DNA of 64,000 bases from Coraliomargarita algicola (GCF_033878955.1 NZ_CP138858.1:1674001-1738000); one strand, 5' to 3'; counted from the first letter of the stretch, positions 18,363 to 28,155 are shown. Made by a program: numbers and translations. The notes: a model not told the origin generated them from the letters alone.

Positions 18363-20444
18363 TCACGCCTCGACCACCCCGAGCCCTGCGACGATTACAT
18401 AATTCCCTTCATCAATTACATGCAGCGCAACAAAGCGCAGATAACGAGCTACGACCGGCTGCATCAACGGGACCAGCTGCATCTCCGGATTGGCCTTTAT
18501 ATTGCCAAACTCACCTTCGGCGGCGAGTGTCCACGATTCACCATCGAGACTCAGGTGAAACTCATATTTATCTGGAATGGCGCACGGTATCCCCGTGGTT
18601 AGATGCGGCTGAAAAGTAAAGGCTTTGACCGGCACCGCTTGCCCCATATCAAGGGTCACATCATGTGGTGGTGCGCTCTTTTTTTTGTCAGCATGATAAG
18701 TATGCCAGTAGGTCTCGGGATCGTCATCCAGCAATTTCTCCACGCCGGCGATGCCGTCGTTAGTAAAAGGGCTATCTAAACTCACGTCTACAACAGACCA
18801 TCCACGACGATCCATGCCAAAGGTGGAGGAAACACTCGCGATCTGCGCGCCTTCGACATTCTCAATGTAGCCAAACGCCTTAATCGTGCCACTTTGAGTA
18901 AACGGAAAAGGCCCGGTATAGAGCAAAGAACTCCGATTAGGCTCAGAGCCATCGAGGGTATAGCGCACAGTCAACCCGGAATTGCTGGAACGTATCGTCA
19001 CCCTCCCCTCGCGGTTGCGAACGATGGACAGTTGCCCCCGTAGAATCAGACCAATGGGAGCCCGATACAGAGCAACCGCACGAATTGCGGGGCAAGCGGC
19101 GCAGTCGGTAAAACGGATGCGGAACTTCTGAGCCTGCGCATTCTTAAGAATCAGCAAACGCCGATTCCCGATGCTCGTCGCCGTGCCGACTTCTTGCCAC
19201 TGCCCCTCCGTCCATATATCTACGGAGAATGCATCCACACGCTGGCCAAGCGGTAAGAACTCACCAATGGAAAGTAGATTAAAAGTAATCGGAGTATCCA
19301 ATTCGAATACCAGCTCAGGATGGGGCAGATCATCATCACAAGCCCAATAAGTACCAGCCTCACCATCGAGCACACAACTCGCAGCATACTGTGAATCCCC
19401 TGCTCGAACATTGTTCGCTGACACTCCTGTGACATTTGATTGTAACAGATCGACTCCAAACGTTTGGTCCATCAGCGCCTTCCAACCTTGCAGCGCAACA
19501 ATGTCATCGTCATGCAAAAGACCACGGGTATCGGGAGCCAAACCAATATTCATCGCACCGCCACGCCCAACTGACGTGCAATAAATATCAAACAGCTTCT
19601 CAGGCTGACGAATCCAGTCGTTGGCGTGAAAGAACCACCCCTTACGTAAGGGGAAGTCACACTCAGCTGGCATCCACTCGCCATGGCGATCCCCCAACGT
19701 GGAAGGAGACTCACTCTGCTGCGCCGAAGGATGGCCGATAAATGTCTGTGTCGCCCAGCACGTCTCCCCTGCAACACCACTTTCGTTGCCGACATAACGG
19801 ATATCCTCAAGGCCAAACATACAAGCCTCAGGCTGATGCTTTCGCACTAAAGCCTTGATCTGATCCCATTGATAGTAGCTTTCAGAATCAATCGAGCGCC
19901 GTTCATTTGTCCCGCCATAGTACCCATCGCCGCCATTAGCGCCATCGAACCACACCTCATACAATGGACCATACTGCGTGAGTAACTCAGTGAGTTGTTG
20001 ATGATATACTGCCACGTATTCGGGACGACCATACTGCGCATGATTACGGTCCCAAGGAGAGAGGTAGACGCCAAACTTAAGTCCATACTCACGACACGCC
20101 GCCGACACTTCGGCGACCACATCCCCCTGCCCCTCTTTCCATGGACTATTCCGCACACAATATTCGGTAGTCTTCGTCGGCCATAGACAGAACCCGTCGT
20201 GATGCTTACACACTAGAATCATGCCCTGGATACCGGCGTCTTTCGCCACTCGCACCCATTGCCCCGCATCCAACGCACTGGGATTAAACAGCGAAGCGGG
20301 ATCTTCACCATAGCCCCACTCCTTGTCCGCGAAAGTACTCAAGCTAAAGTGCACAATAGACATCAGTTCCGTACTCTGCCATTGCAACTGACGTGGTGAA
20401 GGGATCGCCCCATACGGATGCGGTTTGGTAGACGATAGGCTCAT
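18363..20444 (-). CDS. Alpha-L-fucosidase, GH29, with C-terminal discoidin domain
   Basis: A 693-residue GH29 fucosidase. The substrate-binding KHHDGFCLWPT (His81-His82) and the nucleophile Asp167 in YEVWFDGANGG are intact. After the TIM barrel come a beta-sandwich, a chitobiase-C-like segment (RYTLDGSEPNRSS) and an F5/8 type C module (WHTYHADKKKSAPPHDVTLD). It is homologous along its whole length to the other GH29 protein two genes on and is the less diverged copy. It lacks a signal peptide, so it probably releases L-fucose from oligosaccharides inside the cell. It lies 46 bases after the CBM9-like fragment. Confidence 0.9.
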   Translation of the reverse strand: MSLSSTKPHPYGAIPSPRQLQWQSTELMSIVHFSLSTFADKEWGYGEDPASLFNPSALDAGQWVRVAKDAGIQGMILVCKHHDGFCLWPTKTTEYCVRNSPWKEGQGDVVAEVSAACREYGLKFGVYLSPWDRNHAQYGRPEYVAVYHQQLTELLTQYGPLYEVWFDGANGGDGYYGGTNERRSIDSESYYQWDQIKALVRKHQPEACMFGLEDIRYVGNESGVAGETCWATQTFIGHPSAQQSESPSTLGDRHGEWMPAECDFPLRKGWFFHANDWIRQPEKLFDIYCTSVGRGGAMNIGLAPDTRGLLHDDDIVALQGWKALMDQTFGVDLLQSNVTGVSANNVRAGDSQYAASCVLDGEAGTYWACDDDLPHPELVFELDTPITFNLLSIGEFLPLGQRVDAFSVDIWTEGQWQEVGTATSIGNRRLLILKNAQAQKFRIRFTDCAACPAIRAVALYRAPIGLILRGQLSIVRNREGRVTIRSSNSGLTVRYTLDGSEPNRSSLLYTGPFPFTQSGTIKAFGYIENVEGAQIASVSSTFGMDRRGWSVVDVSLDSPFTNDGIAGVEKLLDDDPETYWHTYHADKKKSAPPHDVTLDMGQAVPVKAFTFQPHLTTGIPCAIPDKYEFHLSLDGESWTLAAEGEFGNIKANPEMQLVPLMQPVVARYLRFVALHVIDEGNYVIVAGLGVVEA

Positions 20445-20490
20445 CGGGTAACGCTCTATTGAAAGTTTATATTCAGTTCTGCCTTTGCAC

Positions 20491-21123
20491 TTATTCGCTA
20501 AGTATCATCAATGGCCAAAGTTCGGGATGATAATCACATGCAGCCCCCGCTTGAGTCGCCAATGACAGCCCTTTGGGACAATACCCCAACATCGGTTCAT
20601 CATTATCGTGAAGATACAGAGCAAATCCACTGGTGAAGCCCTTTCGCAACATCAGAGGCTCAAGATAGCGCTGGCCAAATGTGATCGTATAAGTATAGCC
20701 CGTCTCCGTGCGCTGGAAGTCAGATACAACTTTCTCTGCCACTTCAGCTTTGGTTGGCATATGAATGCCATCTGCCAACTGATGATAGACCTCACGAAAA
20801 CGATTCACCTGCCCAGGCCCGGACTCCCCGGTTTTGGAAATTGAAAAGTCATAGCGATAGTCGTCATCATCAAATGTCTTTTCCAAGTTAGTACGTCCGT
20901 CAGCCCCGGTATCAAAATAGACCTCCAAAGCGCCATCGTGTACCCATAGACTATTCTCAGCCTTAGGCCGTTCCCATAATTCCGGCGAAACAAGGAAACG
21001 ATCATCTTCCACCTCTACTCGCAGATAAAGGTTTTCCTCATCCCAGGCGACGCGGAAGCGGGCGCTTTGATCACCTGCGGGTAATTCTCCTTTGTAATTC
21101 TTAGAGACGACTCGATTATTCAT
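20491..21123 (-). CDS. CBM9-like C-terminal fragment of the frameshifted GH-A-like hydrolase
   Basis: As an isolated frame this gives 210 residues from ATG 21123, one base after the stop of the upstream gene. It is the body of a family 9-type carbohydrate-binding domain (ARFRVAWDEENLYLRVEVED, GALEVYFDTGADG, RYDFSISKTG). The missing first strand of that domain, MPDWSN, is found at the end of the upstream gene in another frame, and the missing VPAIEM reads in this frame before the ATG. I therefore read it as the C-terminus of the same protein, separated by a one-base slip near 21138. Independent translation from the TGAGATG junction is possible but would give a truncated fold. Confidence 0.7.
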   Translation of the reverse strand: MNNRVVSKNYKGELPAGDQSARFRVAWDEENLYLRVEVEDDRFLVSPELWERPKAENSLWVHDGALEVYFDTGADGRTNLEKTFDDDDYRYDFSISKTGESGPGQVNRFREVYHQLADGIHMPTKAEVAEKVVSDFQRTETGYTYTITFGQRYLEPLMLRKGFTSGFALYLHDNDEPMLGYCPKGLSLATQAGAACDYHPELWPLMILSE

Positions 21124-21124
21124 C

Positions 21125-24100
21125 TCAATTGCAGGTACCGTTCGACCAGTCCGGCATACCATGCGTTTTCGGAACATAGAAATATTCCATATCCCAGTCT
21201 CCGCGCACGCCTTTACCCTTCGCCGGTTGCACAGTATAAGAATCTCTCCAACTATACATTTTTCCAAACTCAACTGGCGTCGCCTGCTCGGGGATCTCGA
21301 TACGAGCGACCTCCTCACCTGCCAACTCATAGTTCAAAAGCTGTCCCGCGACCGTCACCACGCCCGCCTGAGGACGCCCAGTCAGGTTTTTCACGTCCAC
21401 ATAAATCGGCCCCTCCAGAGAGGGCGTCAACGCCACTGCGAGTGCGGAGGTCGCGTCGTTGAGCTCTCCGTTTTGTAACGATTGAGTCAAAGAGACCACA
21501 TCCGCTGCCTCAATGAATAAGGGTGCCGGAGTCAATGGAATGCTAACTCTACCCTGGCTATCAGCAACGGCACTACGAGGATTGCCCATGAAATCAAACA
21601 ACTCAACGTCTTGGTCAAAGCTCAACTCCATGACTGGTCCCTGTTTTAAACCGTTTTCAACATCGTGATCCACACACCACAGCGCGGCAATCGCACTCCC
21701 ATCGGGACGTTTAAAACTATAGCCACGAACCCCAGCAGCTGGCTTGATATCCGCCACATACTCAACCTCTGCAAAATGATGCCCCATAGTGTTGGCGGCT
21801 TTAGCAAATAGAGTCGGCGCAAAATAGTAATCCAGAAATGGACGACCCACCCAGAGATTGGTACTTTGCACACGCGGCCAATATTTTAAAACAATCGTCC
21901 AGACCCGCGCAGCAGTCGCCGCCTGAATAAACTCACGGTTACCAAAATCATAACTCAATTTCCCCGCAGAATAATGGTCATACGCAGGTCCCGCCCCCCA
22001 TGCAGGAAACAATGTCTCCGGAATGTTAAACATTTCGGTGTAATAGATCGGCGTTTCCTCTCCGTAGCCATAACGTGCCATTTGCTCAATCAAGCGCGCC
22101 GTCTCCTCATCCAGATCACTGGTACTCAAGGTCCCTTTATCCGCGCTTCCATATGGATGCACCGCAACAGCATCATACTCAAAACCGTGATCGACAGAGG
22201 CCTTTAGATAGCCCTCGATCGCATCGTAACCTCGCAAGCGGTTGTAGCCACTGGTGCCATTAGTTGGAGCAAAGATCGCGTTGGGATTCGCCCGTTTCAC
22301 CCCACGCCCAGCAGCCGATTGCGCTTTAAAATACTCATCAAAACGACCGTTCCCCACCAATGGGGAACTCTCTTCTTCGTTGCCCATGCTCCATGTATAA
22401 TACTGCTCTGGATCATACAGTTTCACTTTCTGATAAGCTTCCTCCTCGATCAAAGCCTCCAACTCGGGGCTGACCTCAGTCCAGTATTTAAACTCCTTTA
22501 GCTGCTGATGCTGACTGCCATACAAAAACCGTGTGGGTGCAAAATAATTAGCGATACGATATTTCTTCTCCATTGGAGCCCGCACTTCAAAATCCTCAGG
22601 TGAAGTGGTGATCCCCCAACTGGTGGACCCAAAGCCCCATTCCATAAACTTACGAGCCAGATCTTCACCTCGTCCTAGTGTTCGTATATGCCCGACAAGT
22701 GCCCCAAAGACATCCTTAGTGGCATGGGTATTCGACAGCGGCCTCATCACCGAGAGTCGATAATAATGTGTATAAGGCTCATACCCCTCGACTTGATAGT
22801 CCGCCCGAACCACAAAGACCCCCTCCCCCATAGCTTGGGCGTCCAATGGCAAAGGCAGCGTAAGCATTCCCCCCTCAGGCACACTCACACTAAAACTGTC
22901 CTCATATATCACCTCGCGAAATGCGTTCTTCAGTGAAATTTCGACCTGTCCAGAGGTGCCTGGCTCCCCCACAAATCGGAATGCTCCCTGGATAGGATTT
23001 CCTTTCACGAGATCGTTATCCGGATCACTCGTCAGCAACCAACCATCGAGTGGAGCACTCACAAACTCAGACGCGGTGTCACCCTCTTCCAACTGAAGCC
23101 CGTCTAGCAGCGTATTAAAACGCCCTGATAGTATGACCTGAACGCCGGCCCCATCAGCAGTGAAGGTACGGCTGTAGCGCTCCCACTCCGTGCCGATCTG
23201 AAACTTTGCATCCGGCGAATCGTTGTCGCCAAACACTAAACCATAGCGCCCCTGAAACTTCCCTCCACGGGCAGCGCTCCCGAGCGCAACATTCAATTCA
23301 CAAGCTCGATCCGCTTTAGCATAGAAGCTCAAGGTATACGTCTTGCCCACCTCTAACGGCATCGGAAAGCTTCGCAGCGCAGAAGAACGTAACTGTCGAT
23401 CATTCAGCCTAAGCGCAGTTGGCCCAAATAATCCTGCCGCAACAGCTTCGAATCGCGGTCCCTCTCCTGGCGTATAATAGGCGCCTCCATGCGTCCACTG
23501 CCAATGCCGGAGCCCCTGCTCAAAACTGGGGTTAGGCATGAGATTACGCACCGGTGAAGCAGGCACATGAATGCCATCAATCTTCCAGAAATCGTGCCCC
23601 ATCAAGGGCGCTGGCACATTCGCTTGCGGCAACTGGCCCTCCTCTAAATCAATCACAACCTGTCCCGAACTCTCCGCGACTTGATTTCTCACACGTAGAA
23701 TCCAGCCATAGCGTTCACGATCCAGATCATCAATAAAGACAGACTCAGTCACCACACCTGTTCGCCCACCTAACAATACAGAATAACTGCCAGCCGGCTG
23801 ACCTGGAGCATAGTGAAAATCACCTGCCACATCTGTGGAAACCTTCCCTTGCAGGAGTTCATGCAGGGGCGCGTGCTCCAAGACCTCGTCTCCGAAACGA
23901 ATTTCCTGTTCCCGCACAATACCATCGATCACAAACCACAAGGCGACACCAAAAGGCACCGAGGACGCCTGCATCTCAGCTTCAGACACTCCTAAATCCC
24001 AGGCCAACTCAAGCTGACTATTCCCCAAAGACCGTAAGGTATATGTAAAGAGTGCCCGTCGCCCTGCCGGGGTCAAATAGGGCTTAGTGTAGCGAACCAA

Positions 24101-24604
24101 GTCTGCGGCTTTGTCGACCTCCAATGTTTCGGGATCGCCTTCGATCGCCTCGAAAGGATAACCAGAGTTCCCCTGATAACTTCCCCAGAAGCTAAAGCGG
24201 CCCACCTCTTTGCCATCAATATAGATCGAGACGTATTCCTCCTTGTCTGCCAAATCACGTCCATCAATCTTCCGCACACAAACCATCTTATTACCCACTG
24301 TGAAAACAGGCTGCTCGTAGATCTGCGTGCCCGCATCCCCTCCTTTGCCCGGAAAAGAACTTATATCCAATCGAGCATCCATTCGCTGCATCTCCTCGCC
24401 CCGGGCAAACGCAACAGGATTCGGAAGCGAAGGTGCCCCACGAACGCCGACCTCAACGGAGCCCAGCGCCTGGCCTGAAAATCCCGAACCGATGCGGCTT
24501 CCCGAATCAGAGGCCTCAGACTGGAGGACAAGCATATGCAGAGTAAATAACGAGACCATATACGCAGCGCAGGCGCATACTTTCGGATACTTCGAGAACT
24601 TCAT
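21125..24604 (-). CDS. Large secreted clan GH-A-like glycoside hydrolase with CBM4/9-like module (frameshifted at its end)
   Basis: An 1159-residue exported protein (ATG 24604; signal near FTLHMLVLQSEASD). Order: N-terminal beta-sandwich; CBM4/9-like jelly roll around 365-525 (NLMPNPSFEQGLRHW ... GLQLEEGD); an Ig-like strand region; a TIM barrel from about 620; and a C-terminal sandwich. Likely acid/base is Glu743 in WSMGNEEES and nucleophile Glu857 in YYTEMFN, the asparagine-glutamate pattern of clan GH-A. I cannot assign the family; it resembles GH39/GH5-type barrels. The stop after DWSNGTCN looks like a frameshift, with the CBM9-like domain continuing downstream. It would act outside the cell on the polysaccharide backbone. 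Confidence 0.75.
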   Translation of the reverse strand: MKFSKYPKVCACAAYMVSLFTLHMLVLQSEASDSGSRIGSGFSGQALGSVEVGVRGAPSLPNPVAFARGEEMQRMDARLDISSFPGKGGDAGTQIYEQPVFTVGNKMVCVRKIDGRDLADKEEYVSIYIDGKEVGRFSFWGSYQGNSGYPFEAIEGDPETLEVDKAADLVRYTKPYLTPAGRRALFTYTLRSLGNSQLELAWDLGVSEAEMQASSVPFGVALWFVIDGIVREQEIRFGDEVLEHAPLHELLQGKVSTDVAGDFHYAPGQPAGSYSVLLGGRTGVVTESVFIDDLDRERYGWILRVRNQVAESSGQVVIDLEEGQLPQANVPAPLMGHDFWKIDGIHVPASPVRNLMPNPSFEQGLRHWQWTHGGAYYTPGEGPRFEAVAAGLFGPTALRLNDRQLRSSALRSFPMPLEVGKTYTLSFYAKADRACELNVALGSAARGGKFQGRYGLVFGDNDSPDAKFQIGTEWERYSRTFTADGAGVQVILSGRFNTLLDGLQLEEGDTASEFVSAPLDGWLLTSDPDNDLVKGNPIQGAFRFVGEPGTSGQVEISLKNAFREVIYEDSFSVSVPEGGMLTLPLPLDAQAMGEGVFVVRADYQVEGYEPYTHYYRLSVMRPLSNTHATKDVFGALVGHIRTLGRGEDLARKFMEWGFGSTSWGITTSPEDFEVRAPMEKKYRIANYFAPTRFLYGSQHQQLKEFKYWTEVSPELEALIEEEAYQKVKLYDPEQYYTWSMGNEEESSPLVGNGRFDEYFKAQSAAGRGVKRANPNAIFAPTNGTSGYNRLRGYDAIEGYLKASVDHGFEYDAVAVHPYGSADKGTLSTSDLDEETARLIEQMARYGYGEETPIYYTEMFNIPETLFPAWGAGPAYDHYSAGKLSYDFGNREFIQAATAARVWTIVLKYWPRVQSTNLWVGRPFLDYYFAPTLFAKAANTMGHHFAEVEYVADIKPAAGVRGYSFKRPDGSAIAALWCVDHDVENGLKQGPVMELSFDQDVELFDFMGNPRSAVADSQGRVSIPLTPAPLFIEAADVVSLTQSLQNGELNDATSALAVALTPSLEGPIYVDVKNLTGRPQAGVVTVAGQLLNYELAGEEVARIEIPEQATPVEFGKMYSWRDSYTVQPAKGKGVRGDWDMEYFYVPKTHGMPDWSNGTCN

Positions 24605-24702
24605 ATTAAACTTTGGGGTGGCAGATTTCTTTGGGAAGACTCTGAATCTATGCCACAAAAATATTCAACGTCGAATACAATTCGTGCTTTATCGAAAAAA
24701 AT

Positions 24703-26655
24703 TTACTTCAGCTGTCGAAACTCTGGAAAGTAAAGGCGACGCAGCACCGCAATCGCTTCGCCCCGCGACAGGTATTGCTTCCAGGACTCAGGCGTGCTCA
24801 TCCATCCCGCTGGCAGCAAGCCCAAGGTATCCGCCGACGCCATCATCCGCCAAGCCTGCTGACTTAGAGTCTCGCTGGAGTCTTGGGAGAGCTCCACTGC
24901 CACATCCTGCGGCCATGCCTCTCCTGGAGCAGAGCGAACAAGCGTCGTAATCGCATCGGAGCGCGTAAGCGGGGCATCCTCACGCTCGACCATCAGAAGC
25001 TCCTCGCCCAGGGCTTGTTGCCAATTGGCAGCCGAATCAATCGCACCATCGACCGCCCAGGCTCTGGCGCTCAATAACATATCCACCCATTCACTAGCCG
25101 TAATCGCATCGTTTGGTCGAAACTCACCACGCTCCCCGGAATTCAAACGACGCCCCGCCTCGACCATTGCGACCACTTCGTCCAGCGGACTCCCCGCCAA
25201 ATCCTCATAATCACTACGCCAACCGTCCTCAGGCACTGGCACGAAATCAATGCGATAAACTGCGGTTCGCTCGGAGCCGATACCGAGCACAGCCAGCATC
25301 ACGTTGTGCTCCAACAGAGCGATCGGATCAATAAAGGCAAACTGCCCAGGCACCTGAAAGTCCCGCCCGACTTGTTCATATCCAGGCGCACGATAGAGAC
25401 GATTGTAGCAAACAAAATTAATCATTCCATCACGCCCAAGGTAGAAATTTTTCGTCCAATGCCGTGCCCGGGGGATCGGCACATCCACCAACCCCGACCA
25501 TGCCTGCTGCGCTCGATCCCAATAAATATATTTGTTTTCCGAAGGAGCATCTTGTTTTTTCACATCAACCGATACGGCCGGCGCACCGCGCGAATCAAAG
25601 AACGGATAGGTTGGACCACGTGTGCCCAGGTCATTCCCAGCAGGTGCAAAAATCATGTCGGGCCGATTGGCATGTGGCACCAAACTATCTATCATAGGCA
25701 AGGCCACGGAGCTGCCATCGGCTCGTTGCCAGCTCTCACCGCCATCATCGGAAGCTCCATAAAAGACATGCGTGCCCTCCCCCATCGGGGTATTCGCATT
25801 GACCGCGAAATGCAGTCGATTGTGCTGATCAAAAGCCATTCCAACCATATTCCAGCGATACCAAATGGGTGTATCCGGCGAAGCCAGATTCCCCCATTCA
25901 TTCACGCTATTGAAGAGCGTCTTGGATAATTCAACTCCATTCACAGGATTGCGAGTGCCACCAAGTGCCTTCCAAGTAAGCTCCTCAGTATCATAGCGAT
26001 ACAAGCCCACACCACGATGCGCCTCGGGAACTTTCTTCCGATCAGGGTTAGCCACAATCCGCCCCGCAAAATATAATTCGTCGTTTCGGTCGCGTAAAAA
26101 GAATGCATAAGTGGCATTCGGCATCGGAATCGTACGTGCTGGATCCTTCCCCAGGAAATCGAAACGAGAGACATCCCCCGCACGAGTGGAACGCCAATAG
26201 AGAACATTCGCGCCCCGGAATCGCTCAGTGCTCAATTTACGATCATTCACCCCACCATGCATATCTCCTGCGATATGGATATAACCATCGGCATCTACGC
26301 CCAGGGATAAGCGATGATGCCCATCGGGATAAGCCTGATAATCGGGAGCATCCACCGCAGTGACAATGCGAGAACCATCTGGCCGGATCTGCACAATCTG
26401 CGGACGACGCGTATCATCGAGCCAGGTGTAATAAACATGCCCACGGTAGCTGGAGATCGGGGAATATATGAAGGTCCCCGGCCCATTGCCGACCGAGGTC
26501 GGAGTTTGAAATAGACGCTGCATGCGCAAAACTTCCGGCTGCACCACAGTCACAGGCTCCACGTCAAAGACGCCAGACGCTCTGCAGACAGAAATGCCTG
26601 ACGACCCTATCGATAGCGACAAACTCACAGTAAGCAGCACAGCATGCATCCTCAT
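24703..26655 (-). CDS. Secreted BNR_4-type beta-propeller protein with SLH-like C-terminus
   Basis: A 650-residue exported protein (start ATG 26655, with another ATG two codons later). Residues about 40-480 read as a BNR_4-type propeller: HRLSLGVDADGYIHIAGDMH, repeated SDDGGESW-like and GRDGMINFVCYNRLYR segments. Some ulvan lyases (PL24/PL25) are seven-bladed propellers of this general kind, so a polysaccharide lyase is a candidate, but active-site residues were not matched. The last 150 residues hold weak repeats with FRPNDAITASEWVDMLL, APLTRSDAITTLV and LSRGEAIAVLRR, resembling S-layer homology motifs. It is the first gene of the minus-strand island, about 100 bases before the GH-A-like gene. 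Confidence 0.7.
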   Translation of the reverse strand: MRMHAVLLTVSLSLSIGSSGISVCRASGVFDVEPVTVVQPEVLRMQRLFQTPTSVGNGPGTFIYSPISSYRGHVYYTWLDDTRRPQIVQIRPDGSRIVTAVDAPDYQAYPDGHHRLSLGVDADGYIHIAGDMHGGVNDRKLSTERFRGANVLYWRSTRAGDVSRFDFLGKDPARTIPMPNATYAFFLRDRNDELYFAGRIVANPDRKKVPEAHRGVGLYRYDTEELTWKALGGTRNPVNGVELSKTLFNSVNEWGNLASPDTPIWYRWNMVGMAFDQHNRLHFAVNANTPMGEGTHVFYGASDDGGESWQRADGSSVALPMIDSLVPHANRPDMIFAPAGNDLGTRGPTYPFFDSRGAPAVSVDVKKQDAPSENKYIYWDRAQQAWSGLVDVPIPRARHWTKNFYLGRDGMINFVCYNRLYRAPGYEQVGRDFQVPGQFAFIDPIALLEHNVMLAVLGIGSERTAVYRIDFVPVPEDGWRSDYEDLAGSPLDEVVAMVEAGRRLNSGERGEFRPNDAITASEWVDMLLSARAWAVDGAIDSAANWQQALGEELLMVEREDAPLTRSDAITTLVRSAPGEAWPQDVAVELSQDSSETLSQQAWRMMASADTLGLLPAGWMSTPESWKQYLSRGEAIAVLRRLYFPEFRQLK

Positions 26656-26787
26656 ATTCAACGACGAATCACCATATTTCAGATCGCCTGTCAACGGGCA
26701 AAGAGATGCTCCCACCAAAAATTCAAACGCGAGCCGAAGCTTAGATACGCATTGCTTACTGTGGATCTAGTAGTAGCCTAAAGGGCG

Positions 26788-28137
26788 ATGAACAAATCTC
26801 TGTTTCTGCTGCTCTTTCGACGAATCACCCAATCGTTTTGGTTTATTCCTGCCGGCCTCTTTCTCTCAGCGATTTGTATCGCCTTCCTACTCACAGGCAC
26901 AGACCACCTCCTAGGACTCCACCAGCGGCTCCAGAACTTCGAATGGCTCGTTGCCAGCAGCCCGGATGGTGCACGTGCGGTGCTCTCGACGATCGCAGGC
27001 TCGATGATCACTGTCGCGGGCGTGTTGATTTCGACCACCATCGTGGTGCTCACCCTCGCCTCGCAGCAGTATGGTCCCCGCTTAGTAAAAAACTTTATAG
27101 AAGACCGCCCCAGCCAGATTGTGATCGGCTCATTTGCCGCCTGCTTCATATACAGCATTCTCATTATGCGCAACATTCACTCCGGCGAGGTGGAGTTCGT
27201 GCCGCACCTATCCATCCTGGTCGCGGTGGTTGCCGCTGTCGTGTGTATCGGGATGATGATTTATTTCATCCATCACATCTCTGTCACAATTCAAGTGCAG
27301 TCCATTCTAGAGCGCGTGCACGAAGACCTCAGTGGATTGGTGCATGACATTTTCCCAGAGAACCTATCAAAGCCATTGGATACGCCAGCTGTAGTGCTGG
27401 AGCAAGAGGCCGTCGCGGCCAGCCTGCAAGCTAAGATCGCGAGCCCCATCACCACCCCCAAGCCCGGCTACTTACAGGCTGTTCGTAGTGATCGCTTGCT
27501 AGAACTGGCGCAAACGCACGCTCTCATCGTCAAACTGCACGTTCAGCCCGGCACGTTCCTACTCCAAAACGAGCATGTCTGCCAAGCCTTCGCCGACGAA
27601 GCACTTTGCGAGGACACTGCCGAAACTTTACTCAGCTGTTTCGTGTTTGGCCGCTTTCCAACCAGTGAGCAGGACTTGACCTTTCCAATCAAGCAATTGG
27701 AAGAGATGGCGATACGGGCGCTGTCCCCCGGCATCAACGATCCACACACCGCAATCGAGTGCATCGATTACCTCGCCACATCACTACGGGCAATCGCCCA
27801 GCGACCATTCCCGTCGAACTATCGAGCCGATGCGGAAGGAGCACTGCGCCTCATCACGCCCAAGCACGATTTCGAAAAAATCCTGCGGACCGCATTTCAA
27901 CAGATCCACCATTATGGTCGCGAAGATGTCAATGTGGTGAGCCGAATCTTCATGGCTTTACAAAAAATTGGCGACGATCCTGCGCTCGATGGAGCACGTC
28001 GGGACAGTCTGACCAAGTTTGCCAAAGAACTGCTGGATAAAAGCGAGGCCTGCGCCAGCTGCGAAGGCGACAAACAACAGATCCGAGAGGCCTATCAGGC
28101 CGCGGTGAAGACACATTTAACTGAGATACCCGTTTAA
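26788..28137 (+). CDS. DUF2254 family membrane protein
   Basis: A 449-residue protein with four N-terminal membrane segments (residues about 12-35, 65-95, 110-130, 140-165) and a large soluble part. The segment STIAGSMITVAGVLISTTIVV and LASQQYGPRLVKNF mark it as DUF2254; RALSPGINDPHTA is also characteristic. Function is unknown. It is convergent with the RlmI-like gene 18 bases downstream and divergent from the propeller gene, so it marks the end of the degradation island. Confidence 0.85.
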   Translation: MNKSLFLLLFRRITQSFWFIPAGLFLSAICIAFLLTGTDHLLGLHQRLQNFEWLVASSPDGARAVLSTIAGSMITVAGVLISTTIVVLTLASQQYGPRLVKNFIEDRPSQIVIGSFAACFIYSILIMRNIHSGEVEFVPHLSILVAVVAAVVCIGMMIYFIHHISVTIQVQSILERVHEDLSGLVHDIFPENLSKPLDTPAVVLEQEAVAASLQAKIASPITTPKPGYLQAVRSDRLLELAQTHALIVKLHVQPGTFLLQNEHVCQAFADEALCEDTAETLLSCFVFGRFPTSEQDLTFPIKQLEEMAIRALSPGINDPHTAIECIDYLATSLRAIAQRPFPSNYRADAEGALRLITPKHDFEKILRTAFQQIHHYGREDVNVVSRIFMALQKIGDDPALDGARRDSLTKFAKELLDKSEACASCEGDKQQIREAYQAAVKTHLTEIPV

Positions 28138-28145
28138 AATAAACG
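28131..28145. terminator. Small inverted repeat between convergent genes
   Basis: CGTTTA-AAA-TAAACG spans the stop of the DUF2254 gene. The stem is only 6 bp with no clear T-run, so a terminator role is weak. Confidence 0.25.
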
Positions 28146-28155
28146 CCCCACGAGT

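Noticed and set aside
25306..25929. 207-codon plus-strand frame opposite the propeller gene
   Set aside because: Antisense shadow of a better-supported gene; no domain in its translation.
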